Source of the DNA: Varibaculum timonense_A
Lineage (GTDB): Bacteria > Actinomycetota > Actinomycetes > Actinomycetales > Actinomycetaceae
DNA length: 64,000 nt
NCBI RefSeq assembly: GCF_027694345.1
Contig: NZ_JAQEVU010000005.1
Span: 62,001-126,000 of the forward strand
Reading direction: 5' to 3'
Part shown: positions 26,252 to 35,880 of the stretch, piece after piece
Numbering within the stretch: the stretch's first letter is position 1
Layout of the letters: every line of letters begins with the position of its first letter
The notes under the pieces: model-generated
The model's database searches: none
What the model was told of the DNA's origin: nothing
The model's input: the letters and a program-made list of their open reading frames with translations, nothing else
Position numbers and translations under genes: made by a program

Positions 26252-27694
26252 TTAACGCATTTGGAAACGCTGCTTACCGCTGTTCCAGCCAGTTTGCTCC
26301 AGTAACCTAGGCTGCGCGGTGTCCCGGTCAATCCGCCAGCCCGGATCGGTAAGCATCCGGGAAATCGCCAGACCTACCCCGATAGAAAGAATAACGAAAA
26401 ACACTTGAGTTAATGCCTCGGTCGCTTGAGTTATCTCTCCATTAGATAGGTGAGTAATCGCTGCATACAGGGGTACGCCGGGAATCATAATCACCACTGC
26501 CGGTACTGTCAGCGAAGTGCGGGAAAACCTGAATCCGCTGGCGAGGGAAATAAAATGTGCCACAATCCCAATGGTTAAAGCTGCCAGGCCCACCGCAGCT
26601 TGAGGAAGCATCCCCTCACTCACAAAGAAAAGACGCCCCACATTGACGCCACCGGCAACTAAAGCTGCACATATGGCAACTTGCGGGCGAATAGAAAACA
26701 GCACTGCGAACCCGAAAGAAGCAATCAGCGAACAAACAAATTGCAATAAATAAAGGGCAGGGCCATCAACCGGGAAACTGCTAGGAGGATCAATATGCCA
26801 GTTAAATATGGTAGCAATCATCCATACCGAAATCCCGGCCGAGATAACTAGCATCATCACATAGGTCATCCGGGACATTCCCGCTAAGAAATCCATCCGC
26901 ACCAAATCAAGAATCGCTGTTACCAGCGGAAACCCGGGAACTAGGAAAAGAACCGCGGAAATAATTCCTTGCGGGTGAGCCACTTCGAGCAGTCCAGACA
27001 ACAGTAGAGCCTGGCTAATCCCCATATAGATGAAAGAAGCCATCAAACCACACAGCATCCAAACCCCGAAATGGTTAGCTTTCCGTTTCAGCATCATGCG
27101 TCTTAAAAACTGTCCGCAAAGTGCCGCTATAGCAACCACGCTACATTCAACCACTCCGCCCCGATTCAAAAAACAGAAACCGGCACACGCTATTCCAGCT
27201 GCCAGGCAGTTTACTACTCCGGAATAGGGTGGTTTGCGCGCGCAAATCTCATCAAGAGCTTTCTCGGCGTCCTCTACCAGCATTCCCGGTTTCAAAGAAC
27301 GAACAAATCCCCGCAAATCGTCAAGCCGAGCGGCGTTAGCCCCGAACGCGCGTTGTTCATGAGACTCGGTGCGGAAAGTACCGTGAGCATAAACAGAAGT
27401 GACTATTTCTGAAAAAGTAACTTGCGAATGCTGAGCTTCGATTCCCACCGCGTTAGCCAGGCGAGCCATAGAGAACTTCACCAGATAGGCACTAGCTCCA
27501 GCCGCTAGCAAGGTGCGTCCCAAGCGGGTTACTACCCCCGATTGGGCAGCCAGACGGTCACGTAGGGCGCGAAGCTCGTCATGCTCGCTACCGTGGGGAT
27601 TAAGAGTATCCGCTTTGGACTCGCCTAAAACGTCATCTGAGGACGAAGCGTGTCTGTCAGCACCGATGTTATTATGGGAAAATTCTTGCTGCAT
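26252..27694 (-). CDS. Threonine/serine exporter family protein (ThrE-like)
   Basis: 480 residues from ATG 27694 (an upstream in-frame ATG at 27781 would add 29 residues without similarity). A cytoplasmic N-terminal region with LGRTLLAAGASAYLVKFSMARLANAVGI is the start of the PF06738 domain; it is followed by about ten membrane segments with the PGFPLVTAILDLVRMDFLAGMSR and PGVPLYAAI motifs seen in both halves of ThrE proteins. Predicted to export threonine/serine or related amino acids from the cell. Convergent with hpf; separated from the next minus-strand gene by about 125 bp. Confidence 0.85.
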   Translation of the reverse strand: MQQEFSHNNIGADRHASSSDDVLGESKADTLNPHGSEHDELRALRDRLAAQSGVVTRLGRTLLAAGASAYLVKFSMARLANAVGIEAQHSQVTFSEIVTSVYAHGTFRTESHEQRAFGANAARLDDLRGFVRSLKPGMLVEDAEKALDEICARKPPYSGVVNCLAAGIACAGFCFLNRGGVVECSVVAIAALCGQFLRRMMLKRKANHFGVWMLCGLMASFIYMGISQALLLSGLLEVAHPQGIISAVLFLVPGFPLVTAILDLVRMDFLAGMSRMTYVMMLVISAGISVWMIATIFNWHIDPPSSFPVDGPALYLLQFVCSLIASFGFAVLFSIRPQVAICAALVAGGVNVGRLFFVSEGMLPQAAVGLAALTIGIVAHFISLASGFRFSRTSLTVPAVVIMIPGVPLYAAITHLSNGEITQATEALTQVFFVILSIGVGLAISRMLTDPGWRIDRDTAQPRLLEQTGWNSGKQRFQMR

Positions 27695-27820
27695 AAGGCA
27701 ATTATCTCCCCTAAACTTCACAGCTATCCAGGACGAAAGAGGTAAATCAGGGGCGATAATTATTACAATGCGCCAGCCCACTTAAGGCTGACGCATTGTA
27801 AAACTAAAGTATGGGCAGGC

Positions 27821-29419
27821 TTACAGACCACCGATGATTTGGGCGATTAGGATTTTACCCACCATCGCCAAGGGGTAAACCAGGGAATAACCAAGCGCCA
27901 CTCGCGGATCAAAGTTAGTACGGTTATTGGCGTAGGCGAGGACGGCAGGTTGAGTTTGTGCCCCAGCCAATAGACCAGATAGGCGAGTTCCGCCCATCTT
28001 GAAGGCGTAGCGCATCACGAAATACAGTCCAAACCCGACCGTCAAAGTAACTGCGATACCGACCAGTAAAATCCCTAGCCAAGCCCCGGAAGTAAAGGCT
28101 TTCATAATCTGACCGCCAGCGTTATAGCCAGCTTGTGTCAAGAACACCAACAGACCAAACTCGGCAAGCACCTGACTGGCGGTATAAGGCAAAGCGGTGG
28201 GGAAGGGGCCGATGCGTCCCACCCGACCAAAAATAAGTCCTACTAACAGCGTTCCAGCCGCGGAACCAATCGTGAAATACTCGCCACTAGGAGTAAGGAT
28301 GGGGAACTCGCCGATTAGCAGTCCCAAAACCATACCGATACCCAAAGCCACCGGGTTAATAGAGGTCAAGCCGGTAGTGGAATCCCCAAAATACTTCGAT
28401 AGCTCTTTAAGGTTCTTGGTAGGTGCCACTACCCGAACCCGGTCGCCCATCTGAAGTACCAGGTCAGCGCGTCCTAACATATCGGTATCGCCACGCCGTA
28501 CCCGCGACACGGTCGCTTGGTAACGTTCTTCCAAACCAAGTTCCCCTAAAGTGCGTCCAGCCAGCTTCGGATCGGAAATAGTTATCCGGCGATAGTCCCA
28601 ATCCCGCCGGTCAGCCGCAAGGGAAATCGAGGAATCGTGTCCCAGTTCAGAAACCACTTCGACCACCAAGTTTTGCGGACCAACCACGGTCACCAGGCAG
28701 CCTTTACCGAGTTTAGTGTCGGGGGTAGGGCGTACGATTGGTCCGTCCTCGGTTTCCCGAAGCCGAGAAAAACGCACGTTTTCGCCAACATGGGCACGAA
28801 TGTCGCGTACCGAGGGGAGGTCATCCCGTTCAACTCGCACAGTGCGAGAAACCAAAGATGCGGGACGGTCCTTATCATTCTTGCCATAGTTGAGAGCTAA
28901 GGTAGCCACGATTAGCATTCCGAAAACACCAAATAAGTAGGCAATGGAATAGGCAACGGTTGCCGACTGTTCATCGCCCGAGGCTGCGCCGGCAGCAGCT
29001 AGTGCCGGGGTGTTAGTAATTGCGCCCGCAAAAGTACCGCCGATAGTGGCCGCGTCCATCCCCGCGATTTTGCCTAGCAGGCAGGCCACGACGCCCCCGC
29101 CAGCTAAAACCGCGAAAGTGGCGGCCATAATCCCTAAAGATTTCTTAAGAGAAGCAAAGAAAGAATTACCCGAGTTAATCCCGATAGCAAAAGCGAATAG
29201 TGCCAAACCAAGTTTTCCGAACTCGTGCGGGAATTTGGAAACCATATCCACGCCCTCGGCAGTACCCCAAGCGGAAATCCCGATAGCTAGGAAGAGGACG
29301 GCCGCTGCCCCCAGTCCGATTCCCTTGAAACGGAAATGACCGAGATACATTCCAATGCCGATTAATCCGAAAAGTACAAGTACAGGTTGTTCTGCCAGAT
29401 ATTGGAAAACTGTCTGCAC
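27821..29419 (-). CDS. Aspartate-alanine exchanger (AAE) family transporter
   Basis: 532 residues with two membrane halves of five or six helices that flank a cytoplasmic pair of TrkA_C domains (about residues 200-370; TLGELGLEERYQATVSRVRRG and QMGDRVRVVAP). The repeated signature GTFAGAITNTPALAAAG in the first half and GLLAGAQTQPAVLAYA in the second is typical of the YidE/AspT duplication. Probably an antiporter for an amino or organic acid. GTG 29419 has AAGGAGG upstream. It is divergent from the ilv leader, with about 280 bp between. Confidence 0.88.
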   Translation of the reverse strand: MQTVFQYLAEQPVLVLFGLIGIGMYLGHFRFKGIGLGAAAVLFLAIGISAWGTAEGVDMVSKFPHEFGKLGLALFAFAIGINSGNSFFASLKKSLGIMAATFAVLAGGGVVACLLGKIAGMDAATIGGTFAGAITNTPALAAAGAASGDEQSATVAYSIAYLFGVFGMLIVATLALNYGKNDKDRPASLVSRTVRVERDDLPSVRDIRAHVGENVRFSRLRETEDGPIVRPTPDTKLGKGCLVTVVGPQNLVVEVVSELGHDSSISLAADRRDWDYRRITISDPKLAGRTLGELGLEERYQATVSRVRRGDTDMLGRADLVLQMGDRVRVVAPTKNLKELSKYFGDSTTGLTSINPVALGIGMVLGLLIGEFPILTPSGEYFTIGSAAGTLLVGLIFGRVGRIGPFPTALPYTASQVLAEFGLLVFLTQAGYNAGGQIMKAFTSGAWLGILLVGIAVTLTVGFGLYFVMRYAFKMGGTRLSGLLAGAQTQPAVLAYANNRTNFDPRVALGYSLVYPLAMVGKILIAQIIGGL

Positions 29420-29698
29420 GATACCTCCTTAATGAAATACGTAGCTTTTTCTATGATTTCATACCCAAATCGCGCCGCGTTAGTCGAAAGTCCGTCCTAA
29501 GTTGGCAATCAGAGAGGAGTTAATCACGATTTCGCGTTAAAGCAGAGGGAGAGCGGGGTCTCCTATAGAGGCAAGTGGTGGGAGCGGAGATAAACACTAT
29601 GGGTTAATAGCGTGTAGCAAGCCAAGCCCACGCGGTTCGTATCAAAACCTGAGACGCTTCCGCCCGCTGGCTATGGGTCGCGTAGCGTTTGAACTGTT

Positions 29699-29770
29699 AT
29701 GGCGAAACGAATTACGAACCTAGTCAGCCTAGTACTACTGGTAGTACCGGGCGGGGCTAGTCGCGTCTAA
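29699..29770 (+). CDS. ilvBNC leader peptide (attenuator peptide)
   Basis: A 23-codon ORF rich in branched-chain residues: after MAKR it carries Ile5, Leu8, Val9, Leu11, Val12, Leu13, Leu14, Val15, Val16 and Val23, i.e. ten of 23 codons, seven of them within nine positions. It ends in TAA 16 nt before a terminator hairpin and precedes ilvB, the classical arrangement in which ribosome stalling on scarce Leu/Val/Ile codons prevents termination. No strong Shine-Dalgarno is visible. The 280 bp upstream, back to the divergent transporter, hold no other gene that can be supported. Confidence 0.85.
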   Translation: MAKRITNLVSLVLLVVPGGASRV

Positions 29771-29786
29771 AAACGTTTCAGATGCA

Positions 29787-29818
29787 AAGCCCTAGGTAAA
29801 AGCACCTAGGGCTTTTTT
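29787..29818 (+). terminator. Attenuator terminator of the ilv operon
   Basis: Perfect 11-bp stem AAGCCCTAGGT/ACCTAGGGCTT with a 6-nt loop and a run of six T. The ACCTAG at 29718-29723 inside the leader ORF is the same as the 3' arm and could pair with the 5' arm to form the antiterminator when the ribosome stalls. Lies 43 bp before the ilvB start. Confidence 0.85.
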
Positions 29819-29860
29819 ATTTAAAGAAAACAGGGAAACATACAGGAACGGGGAGCAAGG

Positions 29861-31645
29861 ATGAGTAGCAAAGAGCAAAAACCCGGCGGAGTGCCTCCTG
29901 GAGAAAGGATGAGTGGATCTCGGGCAGTAGTCGCTACCCTAGAACGCCTGGGAGTGACCGATGTATTTGGTTTACCCGGCGGGGCAATCATGCCGGTTTT
30001 CGATGCGCTCTATGACTCGCAAATCAACCAGATCATCGTGCGTCACGAACAAGCTGCGGGACACGCGGCGGAAGGTTACGCACTCTCGAGCGGGAAAACC
30101 GGAGTAGCTATCGTAACTTCTGGACCGGGAGCCACCAACCTAATGACCGCTTTGGCGGATGCTCATATGGATTCGGTGCCGCTGGTGGCAATCTCGGGGC
30201 AGGTTGCTGCCAGTGCGATCGGTACTGACGCGTTCCAAGAATCTGACGTGGTGGGAGTGTCGATGCCGATTACCAAACACAATTTTTTGGTAACTGAGCC
30301 GGAAGAGATTCCGGTTACTTTGGTGAAGGCTTTCCATTTGGCCTCTACTGGCCGTAAAGGCCCGGTGCTGGTAGATATCGCCAAAAATGCCCAAGTCGGC
30401 GAACTTGATTTTTCTTGGCCGGTAACCGTGGATTTACCCGGATATAAGGTGCCGAGCAAACCACACGCTAAGCAAATAAAAGCCGCTGCGAAGCTGATGG
30501 CGAAGGCAGAACGGCCAGTCCTCTATGTAGGCGGGGGAGCGCTGGCGGCCGAAGCGACGGCAGAGCTAAAGGAACTGGTGGAAGTTACCGATTTCCCGGT
30601 AGTGCTTACCCTGACCGCGCAAGGGGCGTTCCCGTCCTCGGATCCCCATTGCCTGGGAATGCCGGGGATGCATGGTTCGGTTCCGGCGGTGACCGCCTTG
30701 CAGCGCGCGGACGTGATGGTGGCGCTAGGGACTCGTTTCGATGACCGGGTAACTGGTCGCTTAGATGCTTTTGCCCCGGACGCCAAAGTGATTCACGCCG
30801 ATATTGACCCCGCCGAAATCTCGAAGAACCGGGTAGCGGACATACCGATCGTGGGAGATTTACGGCAGACCCTACAGGGATTACTGCCGAAGGTTAAAGA
30901 GGAAATGCAGCGTAACCCGCGGGACATTTCTGGTTGGAAGCACCATTTGGATTACATCTGCGAGCGTTACCCGCTTGCCTATGATGAACCAGATGACGGT
31001 CTCCTCCCCGCCCAATATGTGATTAAACGTATCGGGGAAATGGTGGGTAAGGATGCGATTTACTGTACCGGCGTGGGACAGCATCAGATGTGGTCACAGC
31101 AGTTTTTGCCGCACGAAAACCCGCGCGGCTTCCTCACCTCTGCTGGCTTAGGCACTATGGGGGTAGCAATTCCCGAGGCGCTCGGGGCGAAAGTTGCCAA
31201 CCCGGATGCGCAAGTCTGGGCGATTGACGGGGACGGGTGTTTCCAAATGACCAACCAGGAGCTCGCGGTCGCTACCTTAGAGAATCTGCCGATTAAAGTG
31301 GCGATTATTAACAATTCGGTTCTGGGAATGGTGCATCAGTGGCAAGAACTGTTCTTTGACTCGCGTTTTTCAGGCACCTTGCTGCAAGACGGAGAGGGCG
31401 GAAAGGATATTCCCGACTTCGTGAAACTGGCAGAAGCCTATGGAGCGCTAGGGTTGCGGGCTCGGACTAAAGAAGAAGTGGACCAGGTAATCGCCCAGGC
31501 GATGGAAACCAATGACCGTCCGGTGGTAATTGATTTTCGAGTCTCTACCGATTCCCAGGTCTGGCCGATGGTGCCGGCGGGCGAATCAAATAGCAATGTT
31601 ATCTATGCAGGCGGGCAAGGACCGGTCTGGGAAAGTGAGGACTGA
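29861..31645 (+). CDS. ilvB: Acetolactate synthase, large (catalytic) subunit
   Basis: First common step of valine, leucine and isoleucine synthesis: condenses two pyruvates, or pyruvate and 2-oxobutyrate, using thiamine diphosphate. 594 residues with GLPGGAIMPVFDAL, the catalytic Glu63 in RHEQAAGHAAEGYA, FAD-binding middle domain, and the TPP/Mg site GDGCFQMTNQELAV. The gene is preceded by a leader peptide and attenuator. ilvN starts a few bases after its stop, and ilvC follows, as in the corynebacterial ilvBNC operon. Confidence 0.97.
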   Translation: MSSKEQKPGGVPPGERMSGSRAVVATLERLGVTDVFGLPGGAIMPVFDALYDSQINQIIVRHEQAAGHAAEGYALSSGKTGVAIVTSGPGATNLMTALADAHMDSVPLVAISGQVAASAIGTDAFQESDVVGVSMPITKHNFLVTEPEEIPVTLVKAFHLASTGRKGPVLVDIAKNAQVGELDFSWPVTVDLPGYKVPSKPHAKQIKAAAKLMAKAERPVLYVGGGALAAEATAELKELVEVTDFPVVLTLTAQGAFPSSDPHCLGMPGMHGSVPAVTALQRADVMVALGTRFDDRVTGRLDAFAPDAKVIHADIDPAEISKNRVADIPIVGDLRQTLQGLLPKVKEEMQRNPRDISGWKHHLDYICERYPLAYDEPDDGLLPAQYVIKRIGEMVGKDAIYCTGVGQHQMWSQQFLPHENPRGFLTSAGLGTMGVAIPEALGAKVANPDAQVWAIDGDGCFQMTNQELAVATLENLPIKVAIINNSVLGMVHQWQELFFDSRFSGTLLQDGEGGKDIPDFVKLAEAYGALGLRARTKEEVDQVIAQAMETNDRPVVIDFRVSTDSQVWPMVPAGESNSNVIYAGGQGPVWESED

Positions 31646-31650
31646 TCGTG

Positions 31651-32163
31651 ATGGACAATCGCCATACCCTTTCCATCCTGGTAGAGAATAAACCCGGCGT
31701 CCTCGCTAGGGTAGCTGCCCTGTTCACTCGGCGGGCTTTCAACATTCATTCCCTAGCGGTCGGAGAAACCGAAGAACCCTCGATTTCTCGGATAACTGTG
31801 CAGGTAGATGCGGAAGATTTACCTTTTGAGCAGGTAACTAAACAGTTAAACAAACTGATAAACGTGCTAAAAGTGGTGGAGCTACACCCCCAGGACTCGG
31901 TTACCCGTAAGTTTGTACTGTTTAAAGTGCAAGCCAATGATGATAACCGAGCGCAAATCCTGCAAATCGTGGATTTGTTTAGAGCCAGCGTAGTAGATGT
32001 AAACCGGAAATCGCTGGTTATCCAGGCAGCCGGGGTGCAATCAAAACTGGAGGCACTGATGGATACCTTAGCGCCTTACGGTATCAACGAAATCGTGCAA
32101 TCGGGGGCGGTCGCCATTGGCCGTGGCCCGCGTTCAATCACAGATCAACTAAAGGAGAAGTAA
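31651..32163 (+). CDS. ilvN: Acetolactate synthase, small (regulatory) subunit
   Basis: 170 residues from ATG 31651 (GTG 31648 immediately before is equally possible). N-terminal ACT domain (HTLSILVENKPGVLARVAALFTRRAFNIHSL is its start) that binds the feedback inhibitor valine, and the C-terminal ALS small-subunit domain ending in AIGRGPRSI. Starts 5 nt after ilvB, so the subunits are made together. ilvC follows after 2 nt. Confidence 0.96.
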   Translation: MDNRHTLSILVENKPGVLARVAALFTRRAFNIHSLAVGETEEPSISRITVQVDAEDLPFEQVTKQLNKLINVLKVVELHPQDSVTRKFVLFKVQANDDNRAQILQIVDLFRASVVDVNRKSLVIQAAGVQSKLEALMDTLAPYGINEIVQSGAVAIGRGPRSITDQLKEK

Positions 32164-32165
32164 CA

Positions 32166-33191
32166 ATGGCTGAAATTTTTTACGACACTGACGCGGATAT
32201 GGCCGCACTTGCGGGTAAGAAAGTTGCCATTATCGGTTACGGCTCGCAAGGTCACGCCCACGCCCTCAACCTGCGCGATAGCGGGGTAGAGGTAGTCGTA
32301 GGGCTGCGGGAAGGCTCGTCCTCGGTGGCAAAAGCTAAAGAGCAGGGGCTAGAGGTCAAATCGATTGAGCAGGCAACCGCTGAGGGCGACATCGTAATGG
32401 TGCTTGCGCCTGATCAGGTGCAGCGGACGGTTTATGCCGAGCAGATTGCCCCAAATCTGAAACCGGATGCCGCGATTTTCTTCGCCCACGGTTTCAATAT
32501 CCGTTTCGGTTATATTCAACCCGGTGCTGGTCACGACGTGTGTATGGTGGCGCCGAAAGGTCCTGGTCACAAGGTACGTGCCTCCTATGAAGCCGGTTAC
32601 GGAACCCCGGCGGTTATCGCGGTGGAGCAGGACGAATCCGGTAACGCCTGGCAGGTAACCAAGGCCTATGCGAAAGCTCTGGGGGCGACTCGGGCAGGGG
32701 TGCTGAAAACCTCCTTTACCGAGGAAACCGAAACCGATTTGTTCGGGGAACAGGCAGTGCTCTGTGGCGGGGTATCGCACCTGATCCAAGCCGGTTTTGA
32801 GACATTGACCGAGGCCGGTTATCAACCGGAGATTGCCTATTTTGAGGTTTGCCACGAAATGAAACAAATCGTGGATTTGATTAACGAGGGCGGAATCACC
32901 AAGCAACGCTGGTCGTGTTCAGACACCGCCGAATACGGCGACTACGTGTCCGGCCCGCGAGTAATTACCGAGCAGACCCGCCAGGCTATGCGCGACATTT
33001 TGTCCGATATTCGCGATGGTTCTTTCGCGCAGCGTTTCATCAATGATCAGGACAACGGAGCTCAGGAGTTTAAACAGATGCGTGCCACTGAAGAAGCCCA
33101 CCCGATTGAGAAAGTAGGGCGTGAACTGCGTGCCATGTTCTCGTGGAATCAAAGTGATGATGACTACCAGGAAGGGCAGGCGCAGCGCTAA
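32166..33191 (+). CDS. ilvC: Ketol-acid reductoisomerase (NADP), class I
   Basis: Second step of branched-chain amino-acid synthesis. 341 residues: Rossmann fold with GYGSQGHAHALNLRDSG, the phosphate-binding region GLREGSSS, then the helical knot with the Mg-binding DLFGEQAVLCGG and HEMKQIVDLINEGG stretches. AAAGGAG precedes the ATG. An unusual long hairpin follows its stop and could end the ilvBNC transcript. Confidence 0.97.
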   Translation: MAEIFYDTDADMAALAGKKVAIIGYGSQGHAHALNLRDSGVEVVVGLREGSSSVAKAKEQGLEVKSIEQATAEGDIVMVLAPDQVQRTVYAEQIAPNLKPDAAIFFAHGFNIRFGYIQPGAGHDVCMVAPKGPGHKVRASYEAGYGTPAVIAVEQDESGNAWQVTKAYAKALGATRAGVLKTSFTEETETDLFGEQAVLCGGVSHLIQAGFETLTEAGYQPEIAYFEVCHEMKQIVDLINEGGITKQRWSCSDTAEYGDYVSGPRVITEQTRQAMRDILSDIRDGSFAQRFINDQDNGAQEFKQMRATEEAHPIEKVGRELRAMFSWNQSDDDYQEGQAQR

Positions 33192-33225
33192 GGGCGCTAG
33201 ACCTGGCAATGCTTCGGGTTGTAGT

Positions 33226-33312
33226 GCTGACTTGTGAAAAGTGTTCGGGGGACCCCGGTGAGCCTTGCTTCGCTCGGCTCAAGCCCCCTCTCACATCTTT
33301 TCACAAGTCAGC
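33226..33312. repeat. Long inverted-repeat element downstream of ilvC, copy 1
   Basis: 16-bp perfect arms GCTGACTTGTGAAAAG (33226-33241) and CTTTTCACAAGTCAGC (33297-33312) enclose an inner structured core with CGGGGGACCCCGGTGAGCC and GGCTC. A 24-bp stretch of the core (33246-33269) is identical to 37811-37834. The right arm starts with a T run on the plus strand, so it may terminate ilvBNC, but it also looks like a small repeat family. Confidence 0.7.
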
Positions 33313-33416
33313 GTTACCGCTTCCAAGATTGATTTCTAGCGGTGAGGTTACTGCAATCGTAGTCGAGTAGTTTGTTTATTCTGCCCAGGTAGCGCAGGGA
33401 AAGGACAGTAACAGGT

Positions 33417-34472
33417 ATGGGTAATACCATTAAGCTCGCGGTTATTCCCGGGGACGGGATTGGTAAAGAGGTCGTGGCCGAGGGGCTAAAAGTTATGGAC
33501 GCTGCCTTGGCTGGTAGCGGGATTAGCATCCAAAAAACCGAGTTCAACCTGGGGGCTGCCCGCTACCTGGAAACCGGAGAGATTCTGCCCGAGGCAGAGC
33601 TGGAAAGTATTAAACGGCACGACGCGATTTTGCTGGGGGCAGTAGGAGATCCCGCGGTTCCCTCGGGAGTGCTAGAACGCGGCTTGCTACTCAAGCTACG
33701 TTTCAGCCTGGATCACTATGTGAATTTGCGTCCCGCCCACTACTACCGAGGCGTTCCTACTCCGCTGGCGAATCCCGGCGAGATTGACTTCGTGGTAGTT
33801 CGAGAGGGCACCGAAGGTTTGTACTGCGGTAACGGCGGGGCAATCAGGGTGGGAACTGAGCAGGAAATCGCCACTGAAGTTTCCGTTAATACCGCTTTTG
33901 GAGTCGAACGGGTGGTGCGCTTTGCATTTGCCCAGGCTGTCAAACGCCGCCAGCACGTGACTTTAGTGCATAAACATAATGTGCTGGTTCATGCTGGGCA
34001 TTTGTGGCGGCGAACGGCAGAGCAGGTATCTCAAGAATACCCCGAGGTTACCTGGGATTATGCTCATGTCGATGCTGCCACTATTTACCTAGTGCAAGAT
34101 CCGGGACGTTTCGACGTAATCGTCACCGACAACCTGTTCGGCGATATATTAACCGACGAGGCAGGTGCGATTACCGGGGGGATTGGTCTGGCGGCCTCGG
34201 GAAATATCAACCCGGATCGCACCTTCCCCTCTATGTTTGAGCCGGTACATGGCTCGGCGCCTGATATTGCCGGAAAGGGAATCGCTGACCCCACGGCTAC
34301 GATTGCTTCAGTAGCGATGCTGTTAGAAAACGAGGGCGCAGGGCAACCGGCGGAAGATATCCGCGCCGCGATAGCTGCCGATATGGAGGAGCGCGCCCTT
34401 GCGGCTGAAAACGGTGAACCACTGGCGCGCAGTACCAGTCAGATTGGGGATGAGATTGCTGCCCGCCTCTAA
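33417..34472 (+). CDS. leuB: 3-isopropylmalate dehydrogenase
   Basis: Oxidative decarboxylation step of leucine synthesis. 351 residues of the actinobacterial LeuB type: VIPGDGIGKEV at the N-terminus, active-site VREGTEGLYCGNGG, KHNVL lysine, and TDNLFGDILTDEA with the metal-binding Asp residues, then FEPVHGSAPDIAGKG for NAD. leuA, leuC and leuD are not in the window. It lies between ilvC and ilvE, with a 225-bp spacer that contains the hairpin element. Confidence 0.96.
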   Translation: MGNTIKLAVIPGDGIGKEVVAEGLKVMDAALAGSGISIQKTEFNLGAARYLETGEILPEAELESIKRHDAILLGAVGDPAVPSGVLERGLLLKLRFSLDHYVNLRPAHYYRGVPTPLANPGEIDFVVVREGTEGLYCGNGGAIRVGTEQEIATEVSVNTAFGVERVVRFAFAQAVKRRQHVTLVHKHNVLVHAGHLWRRTAEQVSQEYPEVTWDYAHVDAATIYLVQDPGRFDVIVTDNLFGDILTDEAGAITGGIGLAASGNINPDRTFPSMFEPVHGSAPDIAGKGIADPTATIASVAMLLENEGAGQPAEDIRAAIAADMEERALAAENGEPLARSTSQIGDEIAARL

Positions 34473-34584
34473 CGGAAACGGATAATCGCTACTTATGGCG
34501 AGAAAAGTAAATACATGGTCTCCTAGTGACCGAGAAACAGAGTTTGAGAACAAAAATAGGCTCCCCGGAGCCGGAAAGAACACG

Positions 34585-35748
34585 ATGATGAGCGAGAACG
34601 GTTTAACCCATACATTAACCGGGTTAGAGGCAGCATCGCAGGTACCGCTGCCGAGCGCGGATGAATTGGCGGGGCGCTTTACTTTGCGGCCTAACCAGAA
34701 TCCAGCCAGCGACAAAGAATACCGCGAGATTATGGAGTCCTTGACTTTCGGTTCTCATTTCGGGGATCACATGGCGGTTGCCGACTGGAAAGTAGGTGAA
34801 GGGTGGAGCGGACACCGCGTGCAAGCCTTTGAAAACTTGAGCCTGTCGCCGGGAGCCGTAGTGTTTCATTACGGTCAAGAAGTCTTTGAAGGGCTAAAGG
34901 CCTACCGCCATAAAGACGGCTCTATCTGGGCTTTTCGACCTCGCTATAATGCTGCCCGCTTGAATGCCTCCGCGCGGCGCCTGGCACTACCGGAAATCCC
35001 GGAAGAGGATTTCGTGGCTTCTATCGTTGATTTGGTGCGCGCCGATAAACGCTGGGTGCCGACTGCGCCAGGCACCTCCCTCTATCTGCGCCCCTTTATG
35101 ATTGGAACCGAGCCCTACCTGGGGGTACATTCTGCCAGGGAAGTTAAATATCTGGTGATTGGTTCTCCATCGGGGGCATATTTCTCGGGTGGGGAAACCA
35201 AAGGGGTCTCCATCTGGGTAGACCGCCACTATCATCGGGCAGGTCCAGGCGGGACTGGGGAAGCTAAATGCGGAGGTAACTATGCGGCTTCCCTGTTGCC
35301 CCAAAATATGGCGGCCGAAAAGGGTTATGAACAGGTCTGTTTCTTGGACACCAAGCGAGGAGAAAACCTGGAAGAACTGGGCGGTATGAACGTGTTCGTG
35401 GTGCGGGCGGACGGTTCAGTACACACCCCGCGCCTTACTGGCGTAATCCTGGAGGGCGGGACTCGCTCGGCTATCTGCCGCCTGCTGCGCGATAGCGGCA
35501 CTCCGGTTTTCGAACGCGATATTTCCCTAAAATCGCTGGTAGAAGATATTCGCTCCGGTGAGGTGAGTGAAGTATTCGCCTGTGGAACTGCGGCGGTAGT
35601 AACCCCGATTGGGAGGCTCGGATCCGATGATTTCGAGGTGGAAGTGCCTTGCGGACCGGTCACCGCCAGTATTCATCAACGCCTGGTAGCTATTCAAAAC
35701 GGGGAAGCCCCCGACCCTTACGGCTGGACTTATCACCTTTGTGACTAG
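34585..35748 (+). CDS. ilvE: Branched-chain amino-acid aminotransferase
   Basis: Final transamination to leucine, isoleucine and valine (PLP enzyme, fold IV). 387 residues from ATG 34585 with GGAAAG just upstream; a further ATG at 34495 in the same frame would add 30 poorly conserved residues (a GATAAT lies 8 nt before it, so a leaderless longer form cannot be excluded). Motifs: FHYGQEVFEGLKAYR, the PLP lysine region GTGEAKCGGNYAASL, LEELGGMNVFVV and EVFACGTAAVVTPIG. Downstream is a long hairpin, then ilvD. Confidence 0.95.
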   Translation: MMSENGLTHTLTGLEAASQVPLPSADELAGRFTLRPNQNPASDKEYREIMESLTFGSHFGDHMAVADWKVGEGWSGHRVQAFENLSLSPGAVVFHYGQEVFEGLKAYRHKDGSIWAFRPRYNAARLNASARRLALPEIPEEDFVASIVDLVRADKRWVPTAPGTSLYLRPFMIGTEPYLGVHSAREVKYLVIGSPSGAYFSGGETKGVSIWVDRHYHRAGPGGTGEAKCGGNYAASLLPQNMAAEKGYEQVCFLDTKRGENLEELGGMNVFVVRADGSVHTPRLTGVILEGGTRSAICRLLRDSGTPVFERDISLKSLVEDIRSGEVSEVFACGTAAVVTPIGRLGSDDFEVEVPCGPVTASIHQRLVAIQNGEAPDPYGWTYHLCD

Positions 35749-35755
35749 CGGCGCT

Positions 35756-35833
35756 GAGGACGCGGGCGAGCAGATTTCGGAGCTCGTGTTTAGGGAGGCG
35801 CGAGCCGGGATTCTAGTGCTCGCCCTCGTCCTC
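35756..35833. repeat. Long imperfect hairpin between ilvE and ilvD
   Basis: Outer arms GAGGACG/CGTCCTC continue into GGGCGAGCA/TGCTCGCCC with a single mismatch (about 16 paired bases), with further pairing inside. There is no T run, so it is more likely an mRNA-stability or processing element than a terminator. Confidence 0.6.
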
Positions 35834-35880
35834 GTAAGCGCATCACCCCGCCATCAGTAGACAATATTTTTAGGAGAAAA

